Assembly (NCBI GenBank): GCA_001399705.1
Contig: LJCR01000088.1
Location: forward strand, 1 to 7,726
Length of the DNA stretch: 7,726 bases
DNA from: Kouleothrix aurantiaca
GTDB lineage: Bacteria > Chloroflexota > Chloroflexia > Chloroflexales > Roseiflexaceae
Reading direction: 5' to 3'
A program made the translations under genes and the position numbers. Under the pieces are notes generated by a model, which saw nothing but the letters and a program-made list of their open reading frames with translations, had not been told where the DNA came from and ran no database searches. Of this stretch, positions 1 to 7,177 are shown piece after piece; position 1 is the stretch's first letter; each line of letters starts with the position of its first letter.

Positions 1-192
1 GAGCTTTTTGTCTGGCAGGGCCATCATCACGTCATCGCCGATGTGCTCGATCGCTGGCGCGTTGATGAGGGTTGGTGGCGCTGGCACGTCTGGCGCGAAT
101 ACTTCAAGGTTGTGACGAGCACCGGGTTACTCACCCTCATCTACCACGACGTTCCGAGCAATACATGGCGCCTCCAACGCGTGTACGATTAA
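1..192 (+). CDS. DUF6504-like protein, C-terminal fragment (cut by left edge)
   Basis: The frame is open from base 1 and ends at TAA (190-192), leaving 63 residues. The start lies outside the window. The peptide is rich in Trp and aromatic residues, with blocks such as VLDRWRVDEGWWRW, WREYFKV and a terminal WRLQRVYD. This pattern of WR..WW, R.YF and W.LQR.YD resembles the DUF6504 family as I remember it. Those are small proteins of unknown activity often encoded beside Y-family polymerases and DnaE2, and the domain can also be the tail of a longer protein. The stop is 12 bases before dnaE2, and its last bases overlap the start of the purine-rich region ahead of dnaE2, so translational coupling is likely. 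Membership in a mutagenic repair cassette follows from the neighbour. The family name is recognition by eye and not a search result; no catalytic motif is visible in the part seen. Confidence 0.6.
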   Translation, partial: ELFVWQGHHHVIADVLDRWRVDEGWWRWHVWREYFKVVTSTGLLTLIYHDVPSNTWRLQRVYD

Positions 193-198
193 GGCGAG
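193..198 (+). promoter_or_regulatory. Ribosome binding site of dnaE2
   Basis: GGCGAG lies six bases before the ATG at 205 and starts one base after the stop codon of the upstream gene. It is an imperfect Shine-Dalgarno match, but the spacing is good. The same hexamer at the same spacing precedes the 602-residue helicase on the other strand, which supports both start choices. Confidence 0.5.
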
Positions 199-204
199 CG
201 GCGG

Positions 205-3201
205 ATGGATTATGTGGAGTTGCACTGCCACTCCTGTTTCAGCTTGCTCGACGGTGTGGCGGCACCTGAAGCACTCGTCGCACAAGCGGCGATGTTGCAC
301 ATGGATACGCTTGCGCTTACCGACCATAACGCGGTCTATGGAGCCGTACCATTTATCACGGCTGCCAAGACGCAGGGTATCCACCCAATCCTGGGGGCTG
401 AGCTTACGCTCACCACTGGGCATCACCTGACACTACTTGTCGCCGATCAGGTCGGATGGAAAAATCTCTGCTGGTTGATTAGCCGCGCGCAGGCGAATGC
501 GCCAAAGGGCCAGGCGACCCTGCCAATGACCGAACTCGATGGGCATACTGATGGACTGATTGCCTTATCCGGCTGCCAGCAAGGTCCAGTAGCCGCCGCA
601 CTACGCAGTTGGGATCGTCGAGAAGCTTTCCGTTCGGCCAAATGGCTACGCGAGCTGTTCGGGGCTGACCGCTGCTGGATTGAACTACAGCACCATCTGC
701 TTCCCGGCGACACGCAACTGGTGCGCGACCTCGCCGACCTGGCACGGCACCTCAATCTCGGCTATGTCGCAACAAATAATGTCCATTATCTTCGCCGCGA
801 GCAGCACCGCCTACACGACATGCTCACCGCGATTCGCCATCGCTCGACAATGGATGCAGCCGGCCCATTGCTGCGCGCAAACTCGGAATACTATCTCAAA
901 ACTGGCGGACGACTGCTACCACTATTTGCAGCCTACCCAGATGCGCTTTCCAATACACGTCGTGTCGCCGAGCAGTGCGCCTTCGAGCTGCGCTATGGGC
1001 TACAGGATCTGCCACACTTCGTCACTCCTCCAGGTATGGGTGCCGGTGCATATTTATACCAGTTGTGCATCCAGGCGCTCCCAGAGCGCTTCCCAGGCCA
1101 AGCCGAGCAAGCGTGCCAGCAGTTGGCATACGAGTTGCGCATTATCGAACAAGCTGGTTTGAGTAACTACTTTCTGATTGTCTGGGATATCGTACGCTTT
1201 GCCCGTGCACAGGGCATCCGCTGCCAGGGGCGCGGATCGGCGGCGAACTCGCTCGTCGCCTACCTGCTACAGATAAGCCCGATCGATCCGCTCGCCCATG
1301 ACCTCGTATTTGAACGTTTTCTGTCGGAAGAACGGCCAGCCCTGCCGGACATCGACCTCGATATTGCCGCCGACCGTCGCGAAGAAATCATTCAATATGT
1401 TTTTGGAAGGTATGGCGCTGAACACGCCGCCATGGCCTGCACATTCAGCACATTTCAGCAGCGCAGCGCCCTGCGTGATGTGGCATCCGTACTCGACGTA
1501 CCGTATGAACACGCGCTGGAAACGGACAAGGCCAAACCTGGCGGCGTGCAGACACTCGTGGTAGAACTGAGCGAGCAGTTGCATGGCCTGCCACGCCATC
1601 TCGGCCAGCACAACGGTGGGATGGTGCTCACACGGGCGCCACTGGCCGAGCGCGTCCCGACTGAACCGGCGGCAATGCCGGGGCGCGTTGTTGTGCAGTG
1701 GGATAAGAACGCGCTCGAAGATGCTGGCCTGGTCAAAATAGATCTGCTTGGCTTGCGGATGCTGTCGGCGATAGCTGAGGCTGAGCGTTTGATCTTCCAA
1801 ACAACTGGGCAGAAGATCGACGTAGATCGGCTGTCCTTTGATGATGAGCGTATCTATGCAATGCTTGGCAAAGCAGACACTATTGGTGTTTTTCAGGTTG
1901 AGAGCCGTGCGCAGGCACAGGTGCTGCCGCGTCTGCAACCCCACTGCTTCGCCGATATCATCGTGGCAATCTCGCTCATTCGCCCAGGCCCCTTACAGGG
2001 CAATATGGTGCATCCCTACCTGCGCCGACGCACAGGTCAGGAGCCAGTACGCTACGCCCATCCGCTGTTGCAACCAGCACTGGAAGAGACCCTCGGTGTT
2101 ATCCTGTTTCAAGAGCAGGTACTCAAAGTTGCGCGCGACTTCGCCGGCTTGACGGCGGGCCAGGGTGAGCAATTGCGGCGTGCCTTGGGGGCGAACAAAG
2201 GGCCGGCCGCAATTGCACCACTTCGCGATGCATTTCGAGCAGGTGCGGGCGCGCGTGGCGTAGCGCCGCATATCGCGGATGCGGTGTTCAAACAGTTGGA
2301 GGCGTTTGGCGGCTATTCCTTTCCAAAGAGCCATGCTGCTGCGTTTGCGGTGATCGTGTATCAGTCGGCCTGGTTGAAGCTGTATTACCCGGCTGCATTC
2401 CTCACCGCCTTGCTCAATAACCAGCCGATGGGCTTCTGGCCACCTACGATTCTGGTACGCGATGCGCGTCGGCATGGCGTGCGCGTGCTTCCGCTCGACA
2501 TCCAGACAAGCGACATGCGGTGCACGCTGGAGCAGGGCAGTGTCCGCCTCGGGTTCAACTATCTATCAGGGCTTGGTCAGGAGGGCGCGCAGCGGATTAT
2601 CGCTGCGCGCCAGCAGCGGCCATTCGTGAGTTTGGAGGATGTTTGCCGGCGCACGCGGCTGCCGCGCCGGCTGATAGAGCACTTGATACTTGCCGGCGCA
2701 TTCGATATGTGGAATGAACCACGGCGTAGCTTGCTCTGGGCGTTGGGAACTCTGCGCTATGAAGCAGAAGAGTTCGAGCTGCCTATTCCGAGTAGCCCCG
2801 TCGATCTGCCAACCATGAACCCAGTGGAAGCCCAAGCGCTACAGATGGCATTATTAGGCGTTTCAACCGAGGAGCATCCGCTTGCGGCATGGCGCGCAAC
2901 ACTCGAAACGCGTGGCTTCCAGAACAGCTATACGCTCGCACAGTGCCCACCGGGGCAGCGCGTGCAGGTGATTGGTACCGTAGCCATGCACCAGGCGCCG
3001 CCGACCGCAAAAGGCTATCAGTTTCTGACCCTAGAAGACGAGTATGGACTGATGAATGTCATCTTGCGGCCAGCGATTGCAGCGGTGTATCGCGCACGTA
3101 CTCGTTCAGGAAACTTGCTCCACGTTGAGGCAATAGTGCAGATCGAAGGTGCCGTGATCAACCTGATTGCAACGCGGTTTGTGCAACTGGGCAAGGGGTA
3201 A
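205..3201 (+). CDS. dnaE2: Error-prone DNA polymerase III alpha subunit (DnaE2/ImuC)
   Basis: This is a complete C-family DNA polymerase of 998 residues, close to the roughly 1,000-1,080 usual for DnaE2. An N-terminal PHP domain (about 1-210) shows HCH (7-9), LTDHN (39-42), GAE (64-66) and LSGC (121-124). The polymerase core follows, with GRGSAANS (342-349), PDIDLDI (381-387) carrying two of the catalytic aspartates, and the third expected at D513 in KIDLLGL. GVFQVES (561-567), LIRPGPLQGN (591-600) and FPKSHAAAF (706-714) are further core signatures. NNQPMGF (738-744) is characteristic of DnaE2 rather than replicative DnaE1. A helix-hairpin-helix stretch (about 783-835) and a C-terminal OB fold (about 918-993) complete the order. 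In DnaE2 families the enzyme performs mutagenic translesion synthesis in the cytoplasm with ImuB, usually under SOS control; no SOS box can be assessed because the cassette promoter is outside. Odd points are NNVH (191-194) where the PHP motif DxH is expected, and no clear beta-clamp motif. The start is supported by GGCGAG at the correct spacing. Confidence 0.95.
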   Translation: MDYVELHCHSCFSLLDGVAAPEALVAQAAMLHMDTLALTDHNAVYGAVPFITAAKTQGIHPILGAELTLTTGHHLTLLVADQVGWKNLCWLISRAQANAPKGQATLPMTELDGHTDGLIALSGCQQGPVAAALRSWDRREAFRSAKWLRELFGADRCWIELQHHLLPGDTQLVRDLADLARHLNLGYVATNNVHYLRREQHRLHDMLTAIRHRSTMDAAGPLLRANSEYYLKTGGRLLPLFAAYPDALSNTRRVAEQCAFELRYGLQDLPHFVTPPGMGAGAYLYQLCIQALPERFPGQAEQACQQLAYELRIIEQAGLSNYFLIVWDIVRFARAQGIRCQGRGSAANSLVAYLLQISPIDPLAHDLVFERFLSEERPALPDIDLDIAADRREEIIQYVFGRYGAEHAAMACTFSTFQQRSALRDVASVLDVPYEHALETDKAKPGGVQTLVVELSEQLHGLPRHLGQHNGGMVLTRAPLAERVPTEPAAMPGRVVVQWDKNALEDAGLVKIDLLGLRMLSAIAEAERLIFQTTGQKIDVDRLSFDDERIYAMLGKADTIGVFQVESRAQAQVLPRLQPHCFADIIVAISLIRPGPLQGNMVHPYLRRRTGQEPVRYAHPLLQPALEETLGVILFQEQVLKVARDFAGLTAGQGEQLRRALGANKGPAAIAPLRDAFRAGAGARGVAPHIADAVFKQLEAFGGYSFPKSHAAAFAVIVYQSAWLKLYYPAAFLTALLNNQPMGFWPPTILVRDARRHGVRVLPLDIQTSDMRCTLEQGSVRLGFNYLSGLGQEGAQRIIAARQQRPFVSLEDVCRRTRLPRRLIEHLILAGAFDMWNEPRRSLLWALGTLRYEAEEFELPIPSSPVDLPTMNPVEAQALQMALLGVSTEEHPLAAWRATLETRGFQNSYTLAQCPPGQRVQVIGTVAMHQAPPTAKGYQFLTLEDEYGLMNVILRPAIAAVYRARTRSGNLLHVEAIVQIEGAVINLIATRFVQLGKG

Positions 3202-3281
3202 TCAGCGCTCAAGAAAATTGCACGGTGATACAGTTGTCCGCTGGCGGACAAACTGTACTAAATTAGACGCTTTGAGCTGAT
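3201..3281. repeat. Nested imperfect inverted repeat spanning the convergent junction
   Basis: An outer pair of arms, ATCAGCGCTCAAG (3201-3213) and CTTTGAGCTGAT (3270-3281), is complementary apart from a two-base GC insertion in the left arm and one extra A-T on the right. The pair is almost concentric with the inner hairpin at 3229-3257. The left arm begins on the last base of the dnaE2 stop codon, and the right arm lies in the final codons of the opposing gene. It may simply enlarge the terminator structure. Chance similarity of short arms cannot be excluded. Confidence 0.4.
3229..3257. terminator. Hairpin between convergent genes, probable bidirectional terminator
   Basis: TTGTCCGC (3234-3241) and GCGGACAA (3244-3251) are perfect inverted arms. 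The stem extends outward through TACAG (3229-3233) and CTGTA (3253-3257), with one extra A (3252) bulged on the right side. The physical loop is probably CTGG. It sits wholly between the stop codons of dnaE2 and the NERD-helicase gene, which face each other. No clean T tract follows on either strand, so an intrinsic terminator is likely but not textbook. Symmetry also fits a repressor operator, but the convergent position argues against that. Confidence 0.6.
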
Positions 3282-5293
3282 GGTGCGCTAGGCGAGGCCA
3301 GACCTTGAAAAACGACCGGCAAATTCCCTACGTATGTAATTGCCAGCCGCTGCCCTGCGCGGGTAAACGCCATGTAGAACTTCCGTGTATTGTCTCGGAC
3401 TAATTCAGCACGTTCTTCCTCGGATATACGCACACTTTGTTCAGCCTCCCACATTCGATGGAGGCCCATAACAAAAACTATTGGGCTTTCTAAGCCGGTA
3501 GCAGCATTCATAGTGCATACCCGAATATGCTTCCCCGGTGCCACACCTTTGGGATTCGCCACAGCTGCCATACCGAATTCTTTCTGCAAACGCCCAAGCA
3601 TCCGGTCAGCACCCTGCCATTCTGCATGGACGATCAAAATATGCTCAAGGGGAGTACCGTGCTGATGGAGAGCACGGATTTCATTGATGACCTGAGCGAT
3701 TTCATCCTGTTCACTATCCAGGCCAATAATCTGCGGCGGTATACCACCCGGCATATGTTGGACGTGTGGTGCTACCAATGCTTCATCATCGCCGGGGAGG
3801 CGCAACTGATACATCTGGCTGGCAAAATCAAGAATTTCACGCGTAGTCCGATAGCATTTCTCCAAACGTGATGAGCGGCCGCGAACATTCAGGCCACTTG
3901 CAAGCCATGACTGCCCGCGCTTTAAAAAGCCCTGCGTTGGATCTGCGACCATGAAGAGGTGACCATTCGGTTTGAGAATAAGCTTGATGATCTCAAACCA
4001 GATTGGGGCAAAGAATTGAGCCTCGTCAACCAGGATAAAATCATATGGTACTGGGTTCGCACGACCTTCTTGCAGCGCTAACCACATACGCCGTGGCACA
4101 TCACCCCAGTCAGCAAGTTTTTGCTCCTTCAACAAGCGATGGTAGGTTAATATGGCGTCATACATCCGGCCGCGCATTGTTTCATTGAGTCCAAAACCGC
4201 GACCAGTACGATCGGCTGCAAGATATGCCTGACGCGTATTCAGCAACCGATCTTTCAACCAATCGATTTCTTCCTGCAGCATGCGCTCGGAAATCACCGT
4301 ATCAGCAAGATGCTGATGCCAGGTTTGAGATAGAAGCTGAGAGCGAGAACGCTCGCCAATCGGATGCAGCTTTGGTTCACCAGATGCCCAATGGGCCATG
4401 CACCAACTCAAGAACGTACGCCATTCCACCATAGCGTCGCTGCCCGCGAGGCGCTGATAGCGTGCTTCCAGGTCGTGAATGAGTGGGCGATTATGTGTTA
4501 ATACGAGAATACGTTTCTGTGGGAAAAATTGGCGGAGTAGACGTGCCCGGTATAGCACCAGTAATGACTTACCGCTCCCTGCGACGCCACTCACCAGATG
4601 CAGGCCAAATTCGTTGCTCATAGCCTGAGCCTCATCCGAGAGATCGAGGTCAGTCTTTAGCACCCGTTCCTGGTCATAACTTAGCAAGTAATCGACCAAT
4701 TTGGATGATGTGTCGCGGTGTAGTGGTTGCCGAACCGTGAGACTAGCTGGCACAATTACTTCCGGCGAAAAGGCTGCGCGCAACGCGTCTCGTTGCGTTT
4801 GATTGAGCGGCGTACCAAGTTGGGCATCTATCCATTCTGCAAATCGCTCACTTGCCAATTCATCACGCCCAGCCCAGCAAATCTCCTCGCCGGCGTGTCG
4901 ATGCACAAGCTTGAGATCAGCGCTCGCAATATTGGGAAACACGAGTGCGAGCGGCAATTCGGTTGGGCTGAGAACTCCACGTGCGGTCGTGACGGAAGAG
5001 CGGAATTGTTGTAGTACGTTCTGTTCGCCATCGCCAAATGCTTGGCTGGTTTCGGCAAATAAACTATGCTGGTTGGCATTACGCGCTGCTTGGGTGCTTG
5101 CTGAGGAGACTTTTATCAACAGGGAACGCCCAGAACGGTGAAGGACCCAAAAATCAGGGCCAGGCCCTGAGTCATAGGCGAGCCTTTGCCAAACAGCAAA
5201 TGTTTCGTCGGGCAGACGCTTGAGCAAACGAAATACCCTGATCGTCTCTGGGGCAAGAGCGCCAACTGGCGCATTAGGGAAAACTGCGGCCAT
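3263..5293 (-). CDS. NERD-like domain plus UvrD-like SF1 helicase
   Basis: This complete 676-residue protein is the third gene of the - strand operon, 43 bases after the Upf1-like helicase. Residues about 10-125 resemble a NERD (nuclease-related) domain: VFRLLKRLPDE (20-30), then PDFWVLH (46-52) and a hydrophobic strand LLIKVSS (58-64). The helicase core is intact. Walker A is GVAGSGKS (236-243), motif Ia ILVLTHN (262-268), Walker B ILVDEAQ (420-426), motif III VADPTQ (449-454) and motif IV LEKCYRT (477-483). Motif V is TMNAATGLE (594-602) and motif VI FYMAFTRA (639-646). These predict a cytoplasmic ATP-driven nucleic-acid translocase of the UvrD/Rep type, as found in NERD-helicase proteins. 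The usual NERD nuclease signature IEVK reads IKVS here, so cleavage by that domain is doubtful. Residues about 160-225 link the two halves, and 285-410 fill the insert between motifs Ia and II. No signal peptide or membrane segment is visible. A role in defence or repair is inference from the neighbours. Confidence 0.88.
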   Translation of the reverse strand: MAAVFPNAPVGALAPETIRVFRLLKRLPDETFAVWQRLAYDSGPGPDFWVLHRSGRSLLIKVSSASTQAARNANQHSLFAETSQAFGDGEQNVLQQFRSSVTTARGVLSPTELPLALVFPNIASADLKLVHRHAGEEICWAGRDELASERFAEWIDAQLGTPLNQTQRDALRAAFSPEVIVPASLTVRQPLHRDTSSKLVDYLLSYDQERVLKTDLDLSDEAQAMSNEFGLHLVSGVAGSGKSLLVLYRARLLRQFFPQKRILVLTHNRPLIHDLEARYQRLAGSDAMVEWRTFLSWCMAHWASGEPKLHPIGERSRSQLLSQTWHQHLADTVISERMLQEEIDWLKDRLLNTRQAYLAADRTGRGFGLNETMRGRMYDAILTYHRLLKEQKLADWGDVPRRMWLALQEGRANPVPYDFILVDEAQFFAPIWFEIIKLILKPNGHLFMVADPTQGFLKRGQSWLASGLNVRGRSSRLEKCYRTTREILDFASQMYQLRLPGDDEALVAPHVQHMPGGIPPQIIGLDSEQDEIAQVINEIRALHQHGTPLEHILIVHAEWQGADRMLGRLQKEFGMAAVANPKGVAPGKHIRVCTMNAATGLESPIVFVMGLHRMWEAEQSVRISEEERAELVRDNTRKFYMAFTRAGQRLAITYVGNLPVVFQGLASPSAPSAQSV

Positions 5294-5299
5294 ATCAAG

Positions 5300-5303
5300 C
5301 CTA
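5300..5303 (-). promoter_or_regulatory. Ribosome binding site of the NERD-helicase gene
   Basis: Read on the - strand, TAGG stands six bases before the ATG whose first base is 5293. The match is short, but it is the only purine-rich Shine-Dalgarno candidate in the AT-rich 43-base spacer (5294-5336), and it supports this start codon. The rest of the spacer shows no convincing promoter or terminator. Confidence 0.4.
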
Positions 5304-5336
5304 TTTCATAAAACGCAACTTTGTGTATATAGTATG

Positions 5337-7145
5337 TTACCGAGTATACGATAAGGTGCGATATGCACAGGAAGCTATTAAATCCTCTAATTGCTCTACA
5401 AGTAGCTGATATTCTAAATTATCGGGCGTAGTTGTCAAAAGATAGCTGCTGCCAACAATAATGAGCTTTGATCGTGGCCGAGTAATAGCAACATTCAAAC
5501 GCTCTGGCTGAAAAAAGAATTCGGCCATTGAAGCGGCAAATGCCGGATGAGAAGTGGTGAGTGAAAGAATAACAATGTCGCGCTCCTGGCCCTGCATCCG
5601 CTCAACAGTATCGGTAACAATCTGCCGGCGCACCACGGCATGAGGTACCACGGTCCGGAGTAAATTGCGAATCTCGCGCCCTTGTGCGCGGTATGGTGCA
5701 ACGACACCAATTTCGCTCGGCGACAAACCTGTTTCGAGTATTGTCGCAACCAGGTCGACCACCAAGCCTGCCTCAGAATGACTCCGAGTTGTAGCGTTTC
5801 TATGCTTTAGATCAACAAATACTTTTGGTTCTTCGGGTTCTAGGATATCTATGAAACGCGTCGGTGGACGTGGATAGCCAATTCGCCGATGTATTGCCGC
5901 ACCGGACGAACGCAGCAAACCTTCATAAAACTGCTTGCTGGGCCAAGCAGTAAGTTCGGTGTTCATTCGGTACGTCTCATCGAGCATGGTATCGAATCCA
6001 CGATCAATAAGGACGCCAAATACAGAATCGCGGAATGCGCCGCCGCTTTGGCGGGTGGTGAGCACTGGTGGGAGTTGCTTTTGGTCGCCAATAAATATAT
6101 AGCGTTTCGCCGCTAACATGCCCATAACTGCCAGCGGTAGCGTTATTTGGCTTGCTTCATCGAAAATGACCGTGTCAAACTCCACGCCACTCAAACGCTT
6201 TGTGCGAGTAGCAAACGGCGTAGCACCGACAACATACGCTCCATTAAGCTCTGTCAGCGGCGACAGTTCGAAAGACTCATAGTTCTCAACGCCAGCAAGA
6301 TCGTCGGCACGCGAATGACGCCCGATTTTGCACAATGATAGCGGCGCAGCATCCATACGCCGATCAAGCTCGGCAAGCTTATTGAGGGCGTTGTTGATCG
6401 CACGATGTGTAAACGCTGTGATGAGGACGCGCTCGCCATCTTCGGCCAGAAGCTGTACCAACCGGGCGAGCACCAACGTCTTACCTGTTCCAGGCGGTCC
6501 CTGAATCAGATAGGTTAGGTTCGTTGCATACGCTTGAGCAAGCGCCTCACTCTGCGCATCGTTGAGGTTCCACGTTTCTGCCCGTGCAAAAGCGCGCTCA
6601 TACCGCGCTAGATCCATTGCCGGTCGCGCTTGACCCATAAGCAGTGGCAACACTCGCTCACGGCCAATGGCTGTGTCACCTGCCTGATCAAGCGCATCGA
6701 GAACGAATTGGCTGAAGTCAAGAAAACCTTGATCGAGCACCCAACCGCTGCGTTCATCCAGCACGGTGCCCCAATTGACACCTGGATCATCGCTGGAGAC
6801 CAGCAAATTCGTCTCATCGTCAATCTCAAGGGTAACAAGGACATTCGACATTTCGAAGGGATTGCCGCGATTGAGGAGAAGTACGTCACCTTCGCGAAAA
6901 CGCGAAGCGTTACGATCGCAGGCCAGTTCTATCGTGCCATCGGGGTCGACACGAACAACCCGAATTCCTTCAAGCGCGAGACCTTCGGCAACACGCTCAG
7001 AGATTGGCTTTGACCAGACCTGGAAAATTTGCTGGCGCACGGTTGCGGTTTCGTCAAGCACCAGGCGACGCAGCTGGCTCAAAAATGCGCTCATCTGCTG
7101 GCTGGACGATAGATTTAATTCAGCGTTTGGTGGTTGCGTCTGCAT
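5337..7145 (-). CDS. Upf1/Dna2-type SF1 helicase (AAA_11/AAA_12)
   Basis: This complete 602-residue protein carries the full set of SF1B (Upf1-like) helicase motifs. The Q motif is LNDAQSEAL (194-202), Walker A QGPPGTGKT (215-223), motif Ia TAFTHRAINN (243-252) and motif II FDEAS (328-332). Motif III is GDQKQLPP (353-360), motif IV DETYRMN (389-395), motif V DTVERMQGQERDIVILS (512-528) and motif VI RLNVAITRPRSKLIIVG (549-565). The segment ahead of the Q motif (about 50-120) is beta-rich and probably matches the 1B barrel found at this place in Upf1. Family members move 5' to 3' on RNA or DNA using ATP; which nucleic acid this one uses cannot be read from sequence. It lacks any fused nuclease or zinc domain, unlike eukaryotic Upf1 and Dna2. 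It follows the HEPN-like gene by 32 bases and precedes the NERD-helicase gene by 43, so one transcript is likely. The ATG is backed by GGCGAG six bases upstream; the frame stays open upstream but offers no better start. Confidence 0.9.
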   Translation of the reverse strand: MQTQPPNAELNLSSSQQMSAFLSQLRRLVLDETATVRQQIFQVWSKPISERVAEGLALEGIRVVRVDPDGTIELACDRNASRFREGDVLLLNRGNPFEMSNVLVTLEIDDETNLLVSSDDPGVNWGTVLDERSGWVLDQGFLDFSQFVLDALDQAGDTAIGRERVLPLLMGQARPAMDLARYERAFARAETWNLNDAQSEALAQAYATNLTYLIQGPPGTGKTLVLARLVQLLAEDGERVLITAFTHRAINNALNKLAELDRRMDAAPLSLCKIGRHSRADDLAGVENYESFELSPLTELNGAYVVGATPFATRTKRLSGVEFDTVIFDEASQITLPLAVMGMLAAKRYIFIGDQKQLPPVLTTRQSGGAFRDSVFGVLIDRGFDTMLDETYRMNTELTAWPSKQFYEGLLRSSGAAIHRRIGYPRPPTRFIDILEPEEPKVFVDLKHRNATTRSHSEAGLVVDLVATILETGLSPSEIGVVAPYRAQGREIRNLLRTVVPHAVVRRQIVTDTVERMQGQERDIVILSLTTSHPAFAASMAEFFFQPERLNVAITRPRSKLIIVGSSYLLTTTPDNLEYQLLVEQLEDLIASCAYRTLSYTR

Positions 7146-7151
7146 GTGGAG

Positions 7152-7157
7152 CTCGCC
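7152..7157 (-). promoter_or_regulatory. Ribosome binding site of the Upf1-like helicase gene
   Basis: GGCGAG on the - strand lies six bases before the ATG (first base 7145), inside the 32-base gap after the TAG of the preceding gene. It is identical in sequence and spacing to the site ahead of dnaE2. Confidence 0.45.
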
Positions 7158-7177
7158 GAGAATGTTTCGCCTACCTA

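Noticed and set aside
1267..1944. A 225-codon open frame antisense to dnaE2
   Set aside because: It lies wholly within the conserved polymerase core on the opposite strand, shows no recognisable motif, and is best explained as a shadow of the dnaE2 frame.
3234..3251. Central palindrome as a LexA or TetR-type operator
   Set aside because: It lies between two converging stop codons and not ahead of any gene, and does not match the LexA boxes I know (CTGT-N8-ACAG or GAAC-N4-GTTC).
5355..5370. Small inverted repeat GTGC..GCAC near the 3' end of the Upf1-like helicase gene
   Set aside because: Four-base arms inside coding sequence with no T tract are expected by chance and do not make a terminator.
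5343..5371. Promoter inside the end of the Upf1-like helicase gene, with TATACT at 5343-5348 (- strand)
   Set aside because: The -10-like hexamer is good, but no -35 match appears at 16-18 bases upstream, and AT-rich sequence near a gene end easily gives such hexamers.
7161..7163. ATT codon as an alternative start of the Upf1-like helicase, after a purine-rich AGGTAGG
   Set aside because: ATT starts are very rare, and the ATG six codons downstream has its own well-spaced ribosome binding site.
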